Origin: Conus ventricosus
Taxonomy: Eukaryota > Mollusca > Gastropoda > Neogastropoda > Conidae
Length of the DNA stretch: 64,000 nucleotides
NCBI GenBank assembly: GCA_018398815.1
Contig: CM031604.1
Location: 60,284,259 to 60,348,258, forward strand
Direction of reading: 5' to 3'
The notes beneath the pieces were generated by a model that saw only the letters and a list, made by a program, of their open reading frames with translations, had not been told where the DNA came from and did no database searches. Shown in pieces: positions 1 through 14,400 of the stretch (the first letter of the stretch is position 1; every line of letters begins with the position of its first letter). A program made the translations under genes and the position numbers.

Positions 1-218
1 ACAATCTCTCTGTCTGCCGCAAATTGATTAGACAAAAACAAGCCCGGCTCAAGTTTGACCTGTGAAAATGAATCTGAAGAAGTAGTCTGTATTTTAACCG
101 ACAATCAACCCTTTCCAAATTCTGGCTGACGATGAAACCAAATGACCGTTATCCTAGATAACTACTGACGCTCTCACAACCCCCGGACAACATTTCCAAC
201 AAGGCCCCCAACACTGAC

Positions 219-1896
219 ATGACAAAGGCACCCTTAGTTCCTTATCTGACACCAAGGTTATCACCCTTTGTCTCCCTTTGTGACAAAACAAACCGACACT
301 GTCCAGTCCCATCAGCTGATTCCCAAAAAATGCCATCCTTCAGTTCATCCTTCCCTTCACATCACATCTATACTTCTGTTGGGATTCTGTACAGAAGATT
401 TTATCAACCCAGCAAACTTGGCCCCCGTGGGAATTTATGTACAAACTATGTATTCCTGGTTTAACTGTGAATCTTTTGACAAATTTGCTTCTGACGCCTT
501 TCTTCTTCAGATCAGATCAAGACTGTACTGGTTGCAATTTGGGTATAAACACTGTTCCCGCTGGTCCCATACTCCTAAAGAATCTTGGACAAGATTAGTC
601 AGTGCTGGTCCAAAACAGCTTATCCAAGAACATCTGTAGCAATTTAGTTCTTTATTCACGCTATAGGCGCCCATAACTTTAATAATGCAATCGTTCCCTC
701 CAACAAAAATCTGAGTCATTCCAGTAAAGAGATTAAATGTTCTCTCATAGACAACCATGGAGTGCTTTCACAGCAGCATCAGGGCTCCCGCGTCTAGCAT
801 TGTACGATACCCTGACCCACCCCATTGCAAAAGGCACAGGCAAAGCTAGCTGTGAAATTACAGCATGCTACTAAACTGGAAAGAAGATATCATTTTAAAA
901 AAAGACCGTACAAAAATACCTGCAATACCCAGTTAGATTCCCCAAAATCAAGATCAAAATTTCCACCGAACGGATTTCAAATTGTTAACAGTCTTTTCCC
1001 CAGGTCCTAGATGTCCTCCTATGTCAGTGACCAAGAAAATGTACAACTGTATTCTCAGGTCACTGAAAATGGAGAATGCCCTCATTCCTCCTCTATCCAT
1101 CATAACCCGTCTCTTCCCAACAACGCTTGCAGCATGGAATGCCATCACACTCCATCAGCAAGTCCCTAATCGCACACTTCCACTCCTACGATGTTGACCA
1201 GGGCATGAGTTCCCGTCAACAAAATTCCTCCTTAACCAGTTCCCTTCTGAACATGTCGGTCAGAGTGCCTGTTGTCTGGACACCACTGTATCCACCCATC
1301 AGTTCCCTTAACCCCAGGATTTCCGACAGAAGACTTTTCCCCCATCATCGTGCCCCTCCCCTCCTCCCCTCGTTCTGGGACAATAATAAAGGATGATTCC
1401 CTACCTCCCAGGGAGCCCCGTCCCATCCATGCCACTATCCTGAAGGCCATCAAGAGCTGACCTCTCCCCACCATCATGGCCCGGCGCCTCAATTCTCTCA
1501 CACCATACTACCTAAGACAGAAGTCCTTCCCCCACACCCCTGCCTTTCCGTCCTGTTTCCTCTCCCGTTAAAGTTAATGAGAGAGCCATCATTATCCACA
1601 GATTTCCAAAGGTCTCCTATTCCGGAGTAAAACAAACAAGAAATTAACCACATGCATCATAACAACGCAAAGGATTTCTCCTCTGTTTCCCAGTTCAACG
1701 ATTAAAAGTTTTCCCAATGTTGAAACCACAACTTTTGGCCAGCAGAATGTACAACAAGTCCTGAAGTCCTCCAATATCCATGTTGCAGACGCCCCTGCCC
1801 AAAGCTCTAGCATCAAAGGGGATCTTCTTAATCCCGTTGCTGTGCAGCTAATAACCCATATGGGCCCTCTCAAATTCTAGCACAACAGCAAGCTTT
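219..1896 (+). pseudogene. X ORF1 remnant, copy A (SGNH-esterase-like)
   Basis: This is the homologue of copy B ORF1. A short open stretch starting at 219 reads the TKAP-rich linker, and the GDS nucleophile block lies around 375-400 but is split between frames. The proline-rich tail can be followed to about 1896. No frame stays open for more than about 125 codons, against a few hundred expected. It is non-coding as written. Confidence 0.7.
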
Positions 1897-2534
1897 TAAA
1901 ACCTAGTACCTCGTGTTTTCGTTGTGTGGGGACATAAGAACGTATGTATTTCAATGCTATTTGTCATGTAACAGTAATGGATTTGCATGTGATATATACT
2001 ATGGTATATTCATAGCGCTGATCCGTGCGAAAAAAACAAATTATCCTTTTCATTTCCATGTTTTCCCCAGACCCTCCTCCCCACATCATGCCTTATCCCT
2101 ACCATCCCCAACTCCCCCGTATTATTATCATAGCTGTTTGCTAGTAAGGAGGGCGGTTGGTGGTGGGGGGATTACAATTCATCAACAGAATGTTAGAGGT
2201 AGTGCTGCAAGCCTGTTCGCCCTTGAACTGCTTTCGAGAATCACCTTTCAATTGGCCGGCTGTTTGTGGGATACTCGTGATGAATCACTGTAACACAATA
2301 GTTAAACATTAATTTACTGTTTTTTGTGAAATTGAAAAATTTGTAATGCCTTAAATCATAATTATTGTTATGGAAGCTATGGTGAATTTTCTATAATTCA
2401 ATCATTATCTCCTTTACTAAAACTATTTCTAAAATTCTTTGAATTGTACCCCTCGTGATAAGTTTGTGCGTGTTTATCCTATCGTGGCATACTAAACTCT
2501 TATTTCGTTTTTTCTCGTTCATTAGTATCTCATT

Positions 2535-5434
2535 ATGACTACATTGAGTACCTTGCCTTGTAAAGAAGGACTCCGTATTGGCAACCAATATTAACCGTGA
2601 ATAAATAGCAATCTACAGATATATCAGCGATCTTGCAAGAAATTCCGGGAAATCCCTTTCACCTGTTTTTGTTTTTTAACAGAATCACGCTTAACAGCAC
2701 TGTATATTAGATCTGATATAGCTATGGCCAGGTTATAAAGTTAATCGCCTAGATCCAAAATCTAAACTGGACACAGGTTTGTTATTTACTATAATCAGTC
2801 GATACTATAAAAAAGAAAGGGAATCTGGAACAGTTTGGTGTCTGCAACAATATGCATGGAAATAAAAATAAAGCAGGGTCGGTCCCATACTTGTTGGATT
2901 CATATATCAAAATCCGGCGTAGAAGGATAAATTGGTTTGATAACTTTAGTAAAGGATGGACCCGCTCTACATGACAATAAGAAATTTTTATGTTTGGAAC
3001 TTCAATATTTGACTTGTTAAAAAGCTCAAAAACAATGACCGCAAATGTTACCTCATAAAATTACACCAGATAGTGGATCGACCAACACGAATACAACTAA
3101 TTCCAGTACTCCTCATTGACCACATTTATGTCACAACTAAACATAACATTGTGAAATCTCATCTCCATCGACTGGGGTGCAGTGATCACTCCCCAGATTG
3201 TATTAATTTGGGGGAAAAGGGGGGTCAAATTCCAAAACCATGTCATAAATCCTATCCCTATACAGGTGTTTTTAAAGATTTAACGAAAAGGAATATTTTA
3301 ATTGACCTGCTACATTCCCTGTGTCCCAACTATACCATTATACTGAACCCTGAAAAAGCAACTAATGTTTGGATTATGTATTTTTCCAATATCTACAATA
3401 AACATGCACCGATCAGAGCTAACGATAAAATAACCAACTTAAACCGCCGTGGATATATCAAAGGAAATAGATAAAGAAATACACATCAGAGAACTTTAAA
3501 AGGCATAAAAACGACCGTTGTTTTGCAAAACAAGAAAATTTTTGTGACTTCAATGAAACGAAAAGCAAATACAAATATTTTCAAGAAATGGTAACCAATA
3601 AAAAATGACTCCAGAAACATTTGGAATGCAATCAACAAATTGACAAACAAAGGGTTTCACAAACACAACTTAACATAAAGATATAACGCCTGACGCAGTT
3701 AACAACATTTTATTGATTTATATGTTCAACATTGCTGAAAACATAATAAATACTGATGAATGGAAAGAAATAGAACTAGAAATAAAAACTGAATATTGTA
3801 AGTCAAAGAGATATTAAATCTTATGTACAATTCTTACATAACAATACTCTACTTATTTGCAAACTTAATGTCACAGAAACCATCGAAAACCAAAGATATT
3901 TATGACTTGGATCCGCAACATAATCAAGTTGTCCTGGCACCAGTCATAACTGACTCTCTTAACTTAACATATAAAACCTAAGGTATAGATAAAAACAGTT
4001 TTCCCGTAATTTTTCAAACAAGCATAAGTTGTCCCGCTGTACAAAACTGGAGAAACCGTTCAACCCATCGTAACTACGACCTGTATCAGTACTGTCCAAA
4101 TTACTTTCAAACCCGCCGAAATCACATATCCAAAAATATTTTAGCAATCCCGTTAAACAAATTATGATTTTATTCATCCGCAAGCAGTCAGGTTTTATGG
4201 AAAACCATTCTGTCATATACCGCCGCATACGCAAATTATAGCAAATGGTCTCTTGAACTATTATAACAATGAACTTACAGTAGTTTGTCTACATTGTCTA
4301 GCTAAAGCTTTTGATATCAGAAAACCACTCTCGTTCTCCTAAAAAAGCTCGATTATACGGAATCTCTGAAAATACCCTTCAAGTTCATTCCCTCATTCTT
4401 CTAATCGAAAACAGGTAGTAAGTGTAAAATTTCCCTTAAAATCGATTTGCAGGCCAGTAAAATATGGATTTCCACAAGGATCCTTCTTGGCCCTTTACTC
4501 TTTTCTGATCTATATAAATGATTTACCGCTACTTATCCGATGTGACTGCGAATTATTTGCAGAAGGACAACTCTATGCATTCTAACAACCCTTGCTTGGC
4601 TGTTGTACGGTCCGATCAACAATATAGTTTAAACAGTGCCGTCAAATGGGCGGAAATCAATCACATGTCTCTTAATGCAAAAAAAAACTAATGCATGTTG
4701 CAATTACCTAGCAGACAAAAACGTCCAAATATGCCTTTTTGAATTTTTTTAAATATTTTGTTTCTAGGCAAAAAAATCGAAGAAGTAAAACCACACAAAA
4801 CTTTTTTGGTTTTTGTCATATGATAACAACTTTATCAAGGGTCCGATCACGTAGCTTACCTATGCAAAAGAATATCCACAAAAAATATTCCATTGTCCAA
4901 AAAAAAAGCATTATCTGAATATGCATGCTAGAAAAACAAATACTTTCATGCCCTAGAACAGACAAATATAGACGAAGCTTCTACAATGGGAATCAGCCCA
5001 TCCGCAAAAAAAACCCAATCAGAACCTTTAGCCAAGATATCATATGCGTCGCAAAAAACTATTTTTCTCTTAAAATCTAGTTCATTAAATCAAAACGATT
5101 AAAATCCATGATATCCATCCCCTAACAAAAACTCGAATAGTCATAAGCTAAACTTTAAGCATAAAGTGGTAAATGGAAATGCACCACCCCCCATTGTAAA
5201 CAGTTTTCCGGACGAATGACAATAGTCACGTTCCCACAATTAATAATGCCGCTGCCCAATACTTGACCTTTACAAATCAAGCCTCTATACAGTGGTGGTA
5301 CGTTTGGAACAATCGTGCCTCCGATTTCTTAAGAAATCTCAAGTCCTTAATATTTTCAAATACGCGATAAAAGGAACACTGTTCAGTAGTTAAAAAAATA
5401 TATATTTAAAAAAACCTTACTAGTTTATTCCATA
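2535..5434 (+). pseudogene. X ORF2 remnant (endonuclease-RT), copy A
   Basis: The longest intact piece (3073-3474) encodes the C-terminal end of an APE-type endonuclease, recognisable by the VDRPTRI and CSDHSP blocks, and then the linker ending near KHAPIRA. RT blocks occur downstream (PQGS-like region near 4470-4500, active-site region near 4550-4570, C-terminal region near 5150-5430) but in shifting frames with stops. The copy B version at 21051-23885 shows the same domains more clearly. Confidence 0.75.
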
Positions 5435-6117
5435 AATCAATTAAAAGACTCAGAGAATAGAAAATCATAATACATTACGATTACAAGCCTTAGTTAGACG
5501 GAAATCTGCAACGTGTCATTTGAACCACAGCAATAATGGGTATAAGCAAACTGACAAGTTATAGCATTGAGATAACGCTCCAACGCATTTTAGTTATTTG
5601 ATGTAGTGGAGTGCAATCAATCTATTTGACTCTTGTTTTTCCCCGTTTGTATTTGTACTATTACATGTATTTTCTTCCCCCCCCCACCCCTCCCCTTCCA
5701 TCCGCACAACCCCATACCACCGCTTCCGCTCTCTTCTCTCTCTCTCACATTTCTCTCTCTTTTCTTTCCTTTCATTCTCTCGTGCATAAGGATTGCTTGC
5801 ACGATCTTGTCGTTTGCTTTTGTAGTATTTAGTCTGATTACTTCTACAGTATGATCAAGTTGACTGTGTGTATTTAAGTCAGCTATTATCTTTCCTCTTT
5901 GTTGCCATATTGACTTGTGGTTGTCCCTGTTTTTTGTTGTATGTTTTTTTTTCCCAGGGCTGGTGAAAAAACATGTGCAATTGCTTATCTCATTCCCAGG
6001 TGAAATAAAATTTCGTTCGTGTCGTTCGTTCGTTAACTCTCTCTCTCTCTCTCTCTCTCACTCTCTCCTCGTCTATCCTCTCACTCTCTCTCTCTCCCTT
6101 GCTCTCTTCCTCTCTCC

Positions 6118-6150
<33 letters not shown>

Positions 6151-6240
6151 TTCATCTTCTTCTTCATCTTCTTCTCTTCTCTTTGCTCGCCTGCACGCCC
6201 CATCCCCTCCCATTGACCCTCCCTTATTAAAAGATCTCTA
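5435..6240 (+). repeat. X 3' UTR plus pyrimidine-rich microsatellites, copy A
   Basis: The element's 3' untranslated region contains a C/T-rich tract at about 5679-5790, the terminal TTCG repeat at 6012-6034, then CT and TTC repeats to about 6182. Open frames rich in Ser and Leu here come only from the CT repeat and are not genes. The copy B counterpart is 23886-24602, where the CT tract is longer and cleaner. Confidence 0.8.
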
Positions 6241-7564
6241 ACATAATCGTTTTGGGATGCCTTTTCCTAACAAGCAAGCGTAGGTCGATCCTCAAGAGGT
6301 GCAAACACAGAAAAAGGTTTGTTTTATTGTTTAAAATGTAGAATCATATGCAATTAGTACTTTCATAGATATCTATGGTGATTATGCAACGTTCGATATG
6401 CCTCCATGTCTCTCACCTAATTCACAAACTTGTCGCGATTAGAGTTGCGCGAAGTGTTTTACGCGAAGTGTTTTTAAAATTTGAATTAAATTTTTAATTT
6501 TGTGAAGTCGATATGCCTTTTTGGTTTCATGGCTATTTCTATATTTCTGTGTTTTGTTTGTTTGTTTGTGTGTTTTTTTTTAATCAATAAGATATAAAAT
6601 GCATCAGACAGCACATACGAAACCAAAGACGTGATCACTTTGAAAGTGTTAATCAGCACTTGAAATCATCAATTCCTTCCATTTGATTATCTCATCCAGT
6701 TGTAATGAAACAATACCTACGTATGTACAAGTTCGTGTGTTTTTCCCCTAAATGACTGAACAAGACAGTCCCATTAAACGCCTTGTTGTATTCTATGACT
6801 CTTACTAAACCATAGTTTTACATCAGCAATTTACAACAACACAACATCTGTTTTCATTTAAACTATCATTCCTTCGTAGAAAGCGATGAAGAATACTTCC
6901 ATCTGAAATCATGTAAGTTATCACTTCTTGCACTAAACAAAGAGATCATCATATTATTCTTATTCCCTGTTTCACAGCGTCCAGTTGGCAACCTGTTATT
7001 ACACACATACATTATTTTCATGTTCATTAAGAGAGCATAGTAAATCCTGTCAATCATAAGAAATTTGAATCAAGACAACTAATTCTCCGCGAAATACTCC
7101 CTATAGCATCCAAAGCTCATATGCTTTGATAGTGTATTACACAACTACTGAAATGTTCGATCGTAGGAATTAATTGACACGATTTGGAATACAATAATTT
7201 GTTTCGAGTACATAAAAGCCGAATGCATTTTCACTTGTTTCATGTTATATTTTAAGAGATATGTTGCAAACTGTTTGGCTCTGCTACCTTTTCAATATGC
7301 CGTTTTTTTGGTTTTATGCTTTTTTATGTTGTTTGTTTTTATTTTAGCCTTGTTTTTGTTTTTGTTTTAATCTTATGAGAAAATGTTCGTTAGAGAGAGA
7401 CTTCCTTACAAAAATAAATAGGTACATGTTATTAAATTTAAACACAATCCCCATCCTTACAACCACACACTCCCTCACTCTTCTCTCTCTCCCTCCTCTC
7501 TCTCTCTCTTCATCTCTCTCTCTCTCACACACACGACACACACACACCACACACACACACACAC

Positions 7565-7599
<35 letters not shown>

Positions 7600-8033
7600 A
7601 CACACACACACACACACACCCGGAGCCATTAACGCCCATTATCTGTTCATTTTCAAATCAATTATTTGACTGATGGATATGAATACGCATCCTTTTGTGA
7701 CTAAAAATGCTGTTGGCCTATCTAAGAAAACATGACTCTTTAGTGCGTTTATTGTAGCAAAGAAAACGTTATAACACCTATATCCCCATTTTAACAAATT
7801 TGGGCGAAATATTCCCACCCACAAAAAATTTCTGCTGAACTGGTTAACACCTCTCTCGCACACTCTCACACTCCTCTCTCTCCTCTCTCTCGTCTCGTCT
7901 CTCTGCTCTCACTCTCGTCTCTCTCCTCTCTTCACTCTCACTCTCTCTCTGTTGTCATTAGAATGTAGCAATTATCACCATGTTAACAAGAAACCCAGGT
8001 CAATTAAACTATGTGGAGAAAATAAGTATAAAA
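6241..8033. other. Non-coding flank of GPCR1, copy A, with CT/CA microsatellites
   Basis: I see no gene here. The tract holds A+T-rich unique sequence, then a compound (CT)n(CA)n microsatellite at about 7471-7619 and a second interrupted CT tract at 7852-7951, just upstream of the GPCR1 copy. Both microsatellites have counterparts in copy B (25843-25982 and 26203-26295). The Cys/Val and His/Thr-rich open frames over the CA repeat are artefacts of low-complexity DNA. Confidence 0.75.
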
Positions 8034-9243
8034 ATGGCCTCAACGATTGATGATACGACATTGAAGACAACCCCTCTGCGTGTTGCAATGACTGACAATG
8101 CGACCGCCAATGTTCATTTCTCAGGAAACAGCAGACAGATTGGGGACAACGACATCCCTTCGTGAAAGACTGCAACCATGTTAGTAGTGACATTGAGATG
8201 GAGTATTATGCCTTGGGCCAATCCTTATAACATTGTCAGCGCAGAAGTAGAAGAACTTAGTGCGCATAATCAAGAAACAACGTGAAAGGGCCGCTATTTT
8301 TCTGATTGGTGGGCCTGCTAACGTCATCAACATGGCGGTTTCTAAACATGGACTGAGTATCGTGGTTAATCTATGTCTGTTTGCTTGTCTTTTGCCTGAT
8401 GGTAAAGTGACATGGACTGGGGGATGTGCATTACGGGAACAACTCTTCTTACAGTTCTCTACATAGTAACGATTTGCCCAATTCAAACTTTTTTGGTGAA
8501 TCTGAGATTCCATTTTCTACTCTTCCATTTATGTATATATCACAAATTCTTTCTGCCGTCATTGCTACAGAGAGGTGCCCCTGTGTGTTTTTCAATCCAC
8601 TCAAATTTCACAGTCTGTTACGCACTAGAACGATGATGGTATTTCATCCTTTGTGATATCCGCCTTGGTATTTGGTCTGTAATTGATTGTGACTTTCGAT
8701 AATCGCATTGGATGTGTAATTGATCCAACGTCAGGCGCGATTTGCAGGAAGACTTCCATTCCAGGGGCGATTCTACAGAGGCACACAAAGTGTTCATCAA
8801 AAATCTTGAAAGTTCCATTTTTGTGTTGGTTTTCTGGTTTGTCGATGATCACAGTGACAAGTAATGACAATCATGACGATCGAGAAACTTCGTCAGGCAA
8901 TGTCATGCGATCTAAAACTTCGTCGCACTCTCTCCTCGTGAACTGGCTCTAACCAGATTCTTGACCTTAACTCCACTCTTACTTTATTGCATGCTGCGTA
9001 TCCGAAACGCTATAACCGCTTTGTTCGGATCTTTTTTCAAAATGAACTCTGGGCGGCGAAATCAACTTATTCTTATCAATAACATGGATTGTTGAGACCA
9101 GTCAGCTTTATATAAATGCAACCTCAACATCGTCATATCTATACACTATGGGCTCTCACAACAGAAAAATCTTCTGTACCAACTAGCTGAAGAGAAACCC
9201 ACAGTGAAAAGTAGGAGGAGGAATGAAGTATTGGGAAAAATGC
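8034..9243 (+). pseudogene. GPCR1, copy A (frameshifted as written)
   Basis: This is the homologue of 26378-27573 and encodes a seven-transmembrane class-A receptor. The ATG at 8034 opens a frame reading MASTIDDTTLKTTPLR, which is better preserved here than in copy B, where two bases are missing at the start. Many single-base indels break the rest. At the two positions where copy B is frameshifted, copy A has the in-frame form: six T's in the run near 8489-8494, and no extra T in the gatatcc stretch near 8655. The two copies therefore correct each other, which argues that the underlying gene is intact. It is listed as a pseudogene only because the written sequence cannot be translated. Confidence 0.7.
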
Positions 9244-10236
9244 AAATAAGAGAAACATAAATGATTAATTGTGTTTTAAATCTTACAGAAATTATAATAC
9301 GACTTGATGAATATCGTTTCATTAAGCTGATGTAACACATTAGTTCGGTTTAAGTATGCAAACGAATATTGTAAGGAAATAGTTTTTTGCCAGACTTAAG
9401 TAAGAAAAAGGAAGTGTATACTTGGCCATTACAAGCGTTCCCCTGTCTCTTTCGTCATATGTTTGTTACAGCTAGTGTTGCATTGCCACTCTGACTGTGT
9501 AGATTTGCTGGAGCAAGTGCATATCTTTTCTTCCTTGATTGTGGTTTGCAGAAGCAGTGTGTTTTCCTATATCTCTCAATATTGAAAACGTCTTATATCT
9601 GTCCTCCTTAGAAATTCTCACAAAGTAGTATCAACCTGACAAATCATATCATCGAAGCACATGACATCTGAACTTTTCAGGGGGATGAGTGGGCGATTAC
9701 TGAACCAAAGTAGAACTGATCCCCCACCCTGTTCCAAAACCAGATTTTAAATGGATGATTTTAAGAACGAGCAACACCCTCAGAGAGTGAATAAATGCAA
9801 GTGTCATTGTATCCATCTTACAGTCCTCATAGAACGGATAGAATATAGATCTTATCCACCACGGGTGGGGGGGTGATTTACGCCACTTGCCTTTCCTCAC
9901 AAACAGAAAAAAACATTTTGGCGTGAATTGTTTTGGAACTTTTTACAGGTCCAAGACGGTATTTTACTGCAGACCCTTCAGTGCGTGGAACACTTAAACA
10001 AAAAGATTCAAAACCCATGCGTTTTGCCTGTCTCGTCTCCTTTCCCTTGTGCCTCCTGGTTATATACCACTGTTAGATAGAATTAATCATGAATTGAGTT
10101 TTATGCTTTGTTTGTGGTAGGGTCCGCCTGAAATCGTTGTTGCATTTTGCAACTGCTCTGGAAAGGAAAGAGAAATGTTAAAGAAAAAATTTAACATATA
10201 GGTGTGATAGATAAATGTGCGAAACTGGTATATAAA
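9244..10236. other. GPCR1-GPCR2 intergenic region, copy A
   Basis: About 1 kb of non-coding sequence between the two receptor genes, collinear with 27574-28531. There is no open frame with recognisable content and no clear promoter motif. Confidence 0.6.
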
Positions 10237-11452
10237 TTGATATCAAATTGTCGAATGTACCACTTTGGAACATTTTCCCATTGATTATTACAATTACATA
10301 AAAACAGCTGCCCAAGTTAATTTCTCAGGACATCCCACATACTGTTGTCCCAAACCATCCCGATCATGGAAGATTGCATTTCGTGTTTCACTCAGTGAGA
10401 TGGAGTAATTGCCCTTTGGGACAATCTGATAACATGAATCAGGGCACAGAAGCAGAAAACACAATACGTATGATCAAAAACAATCTGCTGGTCTTACTAG
10501 TTTTCTGATTGGTGGGCCAGCTAACGACATCAACAAGTCGGAGTTCTTCAAACAGGGACTAAATGAACGGGTCACCCTGTGTCCTGTTCGCATTGTCTTT
10601 TTCTGAGGTATGTATCTTACAACGTGGATACAGCTCTTGGTGAACAATGTCAATACAGAACACTACGAAGGAAAGATTTGTCCAACAACAACTTTGTTAG
10701 TACATCGGAACATTGTGGCTATTAATCTTTTCGTTTTTCTTCACATATCACAAATATCTCTGCCATTATTGCTAAGATAGGTGCCTGATGTTTTTAATTC
10801 CACACAAAAAATTCACAGTCTGTTACGCACTAGAACAATGATGGGTATCATTCCCTTTCTAATTTCTGTCCCAGTATTTGGCCTACATCTTTGTGAGTTT
10901 TCGATATCGTATTGATGTGTGTATGATCCATTTCTCGAGCTGCAATAGTCCGTTACCGTCATGTGAAGGTGACATTTTACAAGGCACACAAAGAGATCAC
11001 AATTGGTCTAGAAAGTTATGTTTTTGGATTGGCTTCCTAGGATTGGTGATGATATAACAGTGACAGTGGAACAATCATGACGATCGTTAAACTTCGTCAG
11101 CAATTTCGTGGCGAACTAAAACATTCTTCGTCACTCTCTCCCCCGAGGGAACAATCCCTGACCAAGATTCTTGTTGGCAACTAAATCTTTTTCATTGTTT
11201 GATCATCACCAGGCACTCTTAATCGTTATGTTAGGATCTTTTTTTTTCGAAGTGAGTGCAGGACGACGAAATCAATAAATACTATTAAGCTGCTATATGG
11301 ATTATTAAAATGATTCACTTTAATAAATGCTAACCTTCAAATAGTCATCTATTATACCATGGGCTCTCACTACAGAGGCCGATTCGGGCACTGTCAAAAG
11401 AAACCCACGACTACAAGAAATAACAAGAGGATCGAATGTTGTTGAAACATAA
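10237..11452 (+). pseudogene. GPCR2, copy A (pseudogene)
   Basis: This is the homologue of 28532-29734. The start codon is lost in this copy, and several indels break the frame. TAA at 11182-11184 and TGA at 11200-11202, in the transmembrane-6 region, are identical to the stops in copy B. They align without a gap to sense codons of GPCR1. Because they are shared by both copies they are unlikely to be random sequencing errors. The homologous C-terminal stop is at 11450-11452. Confidence 0.75.
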
Positions 11453-14400
11453 CGAGAACTTGAAAAGACAATCTTAACATTACACAGAAATAGTTTGCAT
11501 TTGCTACAAGCCACTGATCGGACTGAACATGCTTATCAATTATCTGAACACGACCTTTTAACTGTTTCATACAGGAATTGATAATGTTTTGAAATCATTT
11601 TTCAATGACATGAAGTCAAAGAAACATTGCCCTTTTTCAACCATTTGTCCTGTTACAGCCACTTGAATGCAGTGAGTATAAGTTATCAAATTTGTGAATC
11701 GTTTGGAAGCTGGCGTTTGTGTGTGGTGTGTATATTTGTGGTGTGTGTGTTTGGTGTGTGTGTGTGTGTGTGGTGTGTGTGTGTGTGTGTGCGTGCGTGT
11801 GTGTGTGAGTGTGTGTGTGTTGTGTGTGTGTTGTGGAGTTTGGTGTGTGTGTGTTGTGTGTGTGTGTGTGTGTGTGTTGTGTTGTGTTCTGTATTTTCTT
11901 CTATTTATGATTTGCGAATTGTTTCTGCATCCCTATTTTGGTCTTGATAAAAACCGGCGGATTTTTTTGGCCACCCCTTATGACAGATATGACAACGACT
12001 ATCCCAGTAAAATAAATAAGCAACGTTAGGAGTGGAAGGATTTAAAACTTACTCACCAAACTTAAACCTTAGCATAGTACCAGGTGAATGTAGTCTGGCC
12101 CGGCGTCCTGGCTTAGGTTATACCATTTTTACTCAACTTGTACCCCCTATTACATGAGAGAAAAACGTCTGGTGATAGCGTGGTGTGTGTGTGGTGGGGT
12201 GTGTAAGTTAGATGTGTGTGATAAAATCAATTGTGTACAATATTCACAAGCTGTCAGGAGGTGAAGCTTTATAACGTTTTTTGTTTTCCTTTCGTCGTTT
12301 GTCTAGCTTGTCTGCATATTGTAATTGGCACACTCCTAAGGCACTGTCGTTTAAAGAACAGAGGTAAAATGCAGACAGTTTAAGTCATGCTTAGACTAAA
12401 AGCTCTTATGAGAAGAAAATAGTGAATGAATATTTTTAGAACATTCAAACTCATAACTCCTACTGCTTATCTATATTTACAAACAGGCAGTTTATCTTCT
12501 CTACATTTACTATTATCAGTGTGTTTGCATTACTCTTTGTACGGTAATTGGTTTTTTCCTGTGCAAATAAATGTGGAGACCTTTCATCGCTTGTACACAT
12601 ATTTTATATCCAAAACAGGTGTTCGGCTTTTAGTCTCTGTTCCCGAATCCTCATCTGGAAGATATCCTTACACGGTGATTTAGAAATAAGCACGATCTGT
12701 CCATTCACGTACGCATACACACAAGTGGGAATTGTCACAGAGAACCAATAACGAGAGGCTGGACCTTGTTGTATATGACCCACTTTATTTGCACTGTCAA
12801 CGCCTGAAAAATGACGGCCATGGACTCAAATGTGCCATTATGTTTTTATCACCACAATGACAACCACAACGTCGCCACCGACAAGAACCACTACGTAGCA
12901 TGAAGTTATGATTTAATGAGTCTAGAAAGCGACTCCATCTGTAGTCACCTAAATCCTTCGCAACATTAAGGTGTGTTAGCTTCGTGATACAATGGGATTC
13001 ATACAATGTAGAAGAAATTCGGTTCATATATCTATATCAGGAAGTCTGTGCCCATTGGGGGCCATGTAGTTAAGACCCACCAAATAAACGGGGTCCGTCT
13101 GAAGGTACCATTTCGTAGCTTTAATATCGTTAAAGGATGATGGCTGCTTACAAGCATGAAAGCGATTTAATGACATTTAAGCCAAGTTTGTCATTACTGC
13201 AGAAAAGCCATAGAAACCCTGTGGTAACGAGAGACGGTGTCAAGTTCACTCAGTACTGTATTTGTTAGACATTGTATATGATCTGTCCCTCATCTGTGCC
13301 ACCTCAGTGGCATATGTACCAAGTCTTGCTCATTCTGACCCTCGTCAGTCGTCCACAGCCACACTGGCCTGACCCACCACAGCCCTAGCACTGCCATCTA
13401 CCGGGAGCAGATTGTGACTGGACCATTTTTGTCCGGTCCCAAATTGTGGGGACAGTAATGAGAAATGGCGACCAGTTTTGGCCTGTTTCACTTTGTCGAC
13501 CATTTTACCTGAACGAGGCCTACTCACCTGCGTTTTTGTTGTCAGTATCATAGATTTGCCGCTGGAAACAACCCCCACGGTCCGAAGAGAGACACGCGAA
13601 CTTAGTTATGGTGGAGATAACAGTGATCTCCCAGGTTTAGGCTCCGGATCGCTGCACTGTGAACTAAAAACACCGGATATGGGGGTACATTGCCCATGCC
13701 CCAGCCGCTTCCTCCGACAAGACGTACGTGTAGAGGCAGACCGCCAGGTCCGTGGTGTACTTGTGTGAGTAACTTCCTCAGGAATCTCCGTCAAGACGAC
13801 CGTGGAGAGGCTTTCCGCCATGTCTGAAGTGCACGTGGATCTCTGGTTGGGTGTGCCCTGTTGGACACCAATTGGGACCTGTCTTGAAGCGTGTCTCTGC
13901 ATGCCGAGTGAAAATCCTGGTTATGGTGGCTACTGACTGTAACTGTTGGGCTCTACCCAGCAAGTATGTGAACCTGTGTCCATGACAACTTGCTGGTGCC
14001 TGCGAGGATCCGCGCCATAAAAACAATTTCTATAAAAACTTTTATTTTATCTGCTTTGGTTGTACTCGTCAATTGTGTCGTGCGGCTTGGTCTTATTACA
14101 TTTTTGGTTTGTTTGTTTACATGTTTGATTTACTGTGCTGTTTTGGTGCCTGCTGATTTATATTGATTTATAGTTGTTATATGTTGTTTATGTTTGATGG
14201 TTCAGCAGCATATAAAAGAACTGAACTTAACTTGTGTGTTTTGCCTGTCTGTCCCAATTTGTCGTGTTGTGTGGGTGGTGTGTAGGGAATCATCTAACGA
14301 CGCATCCATACTTTTGAAAGTGAGAGTCAGAGCAGAAATACACACACTACCGACACCAACTCGAACCAGCATGTCAATGACAACTCGTCATGGTTTTACC

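Larger units (their letters stand above)
1..6034 (+). mobile_element. Non-LTR retrotransposon X, copy A (partial, degraded)
   Basis: This matches the copy B element at about 18577-24453. It contains the esterase-like part of ORF1 (about 219-1896), a short inter-ORF tract, ORF2 (about 2535-5434), and a 3' terminus of short TTCG repeats at 6012-6034. The 5' part of ORF1 lies outside the window. Frames are broken by dozens of small indels, so it cannot code as written. Whether this is biology or sequencing error is discussed under the duplication. Confidence 0.85.

Noticed and set aside
7344..7619. Cys/Val-rich and His/Thr-rich open frames over CA repeats (also near 11627-12029 and 29877-30263)
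   Set aside because: They are translations of dinucleotide microsatellites in all frames and change with every indel between the two copies.
13345..14026. Open frames in the G+C-rich island of copy A as a host gene
   Set aside because: The frames are not kept in copy B (31607-32311) and no domain is recognisable.
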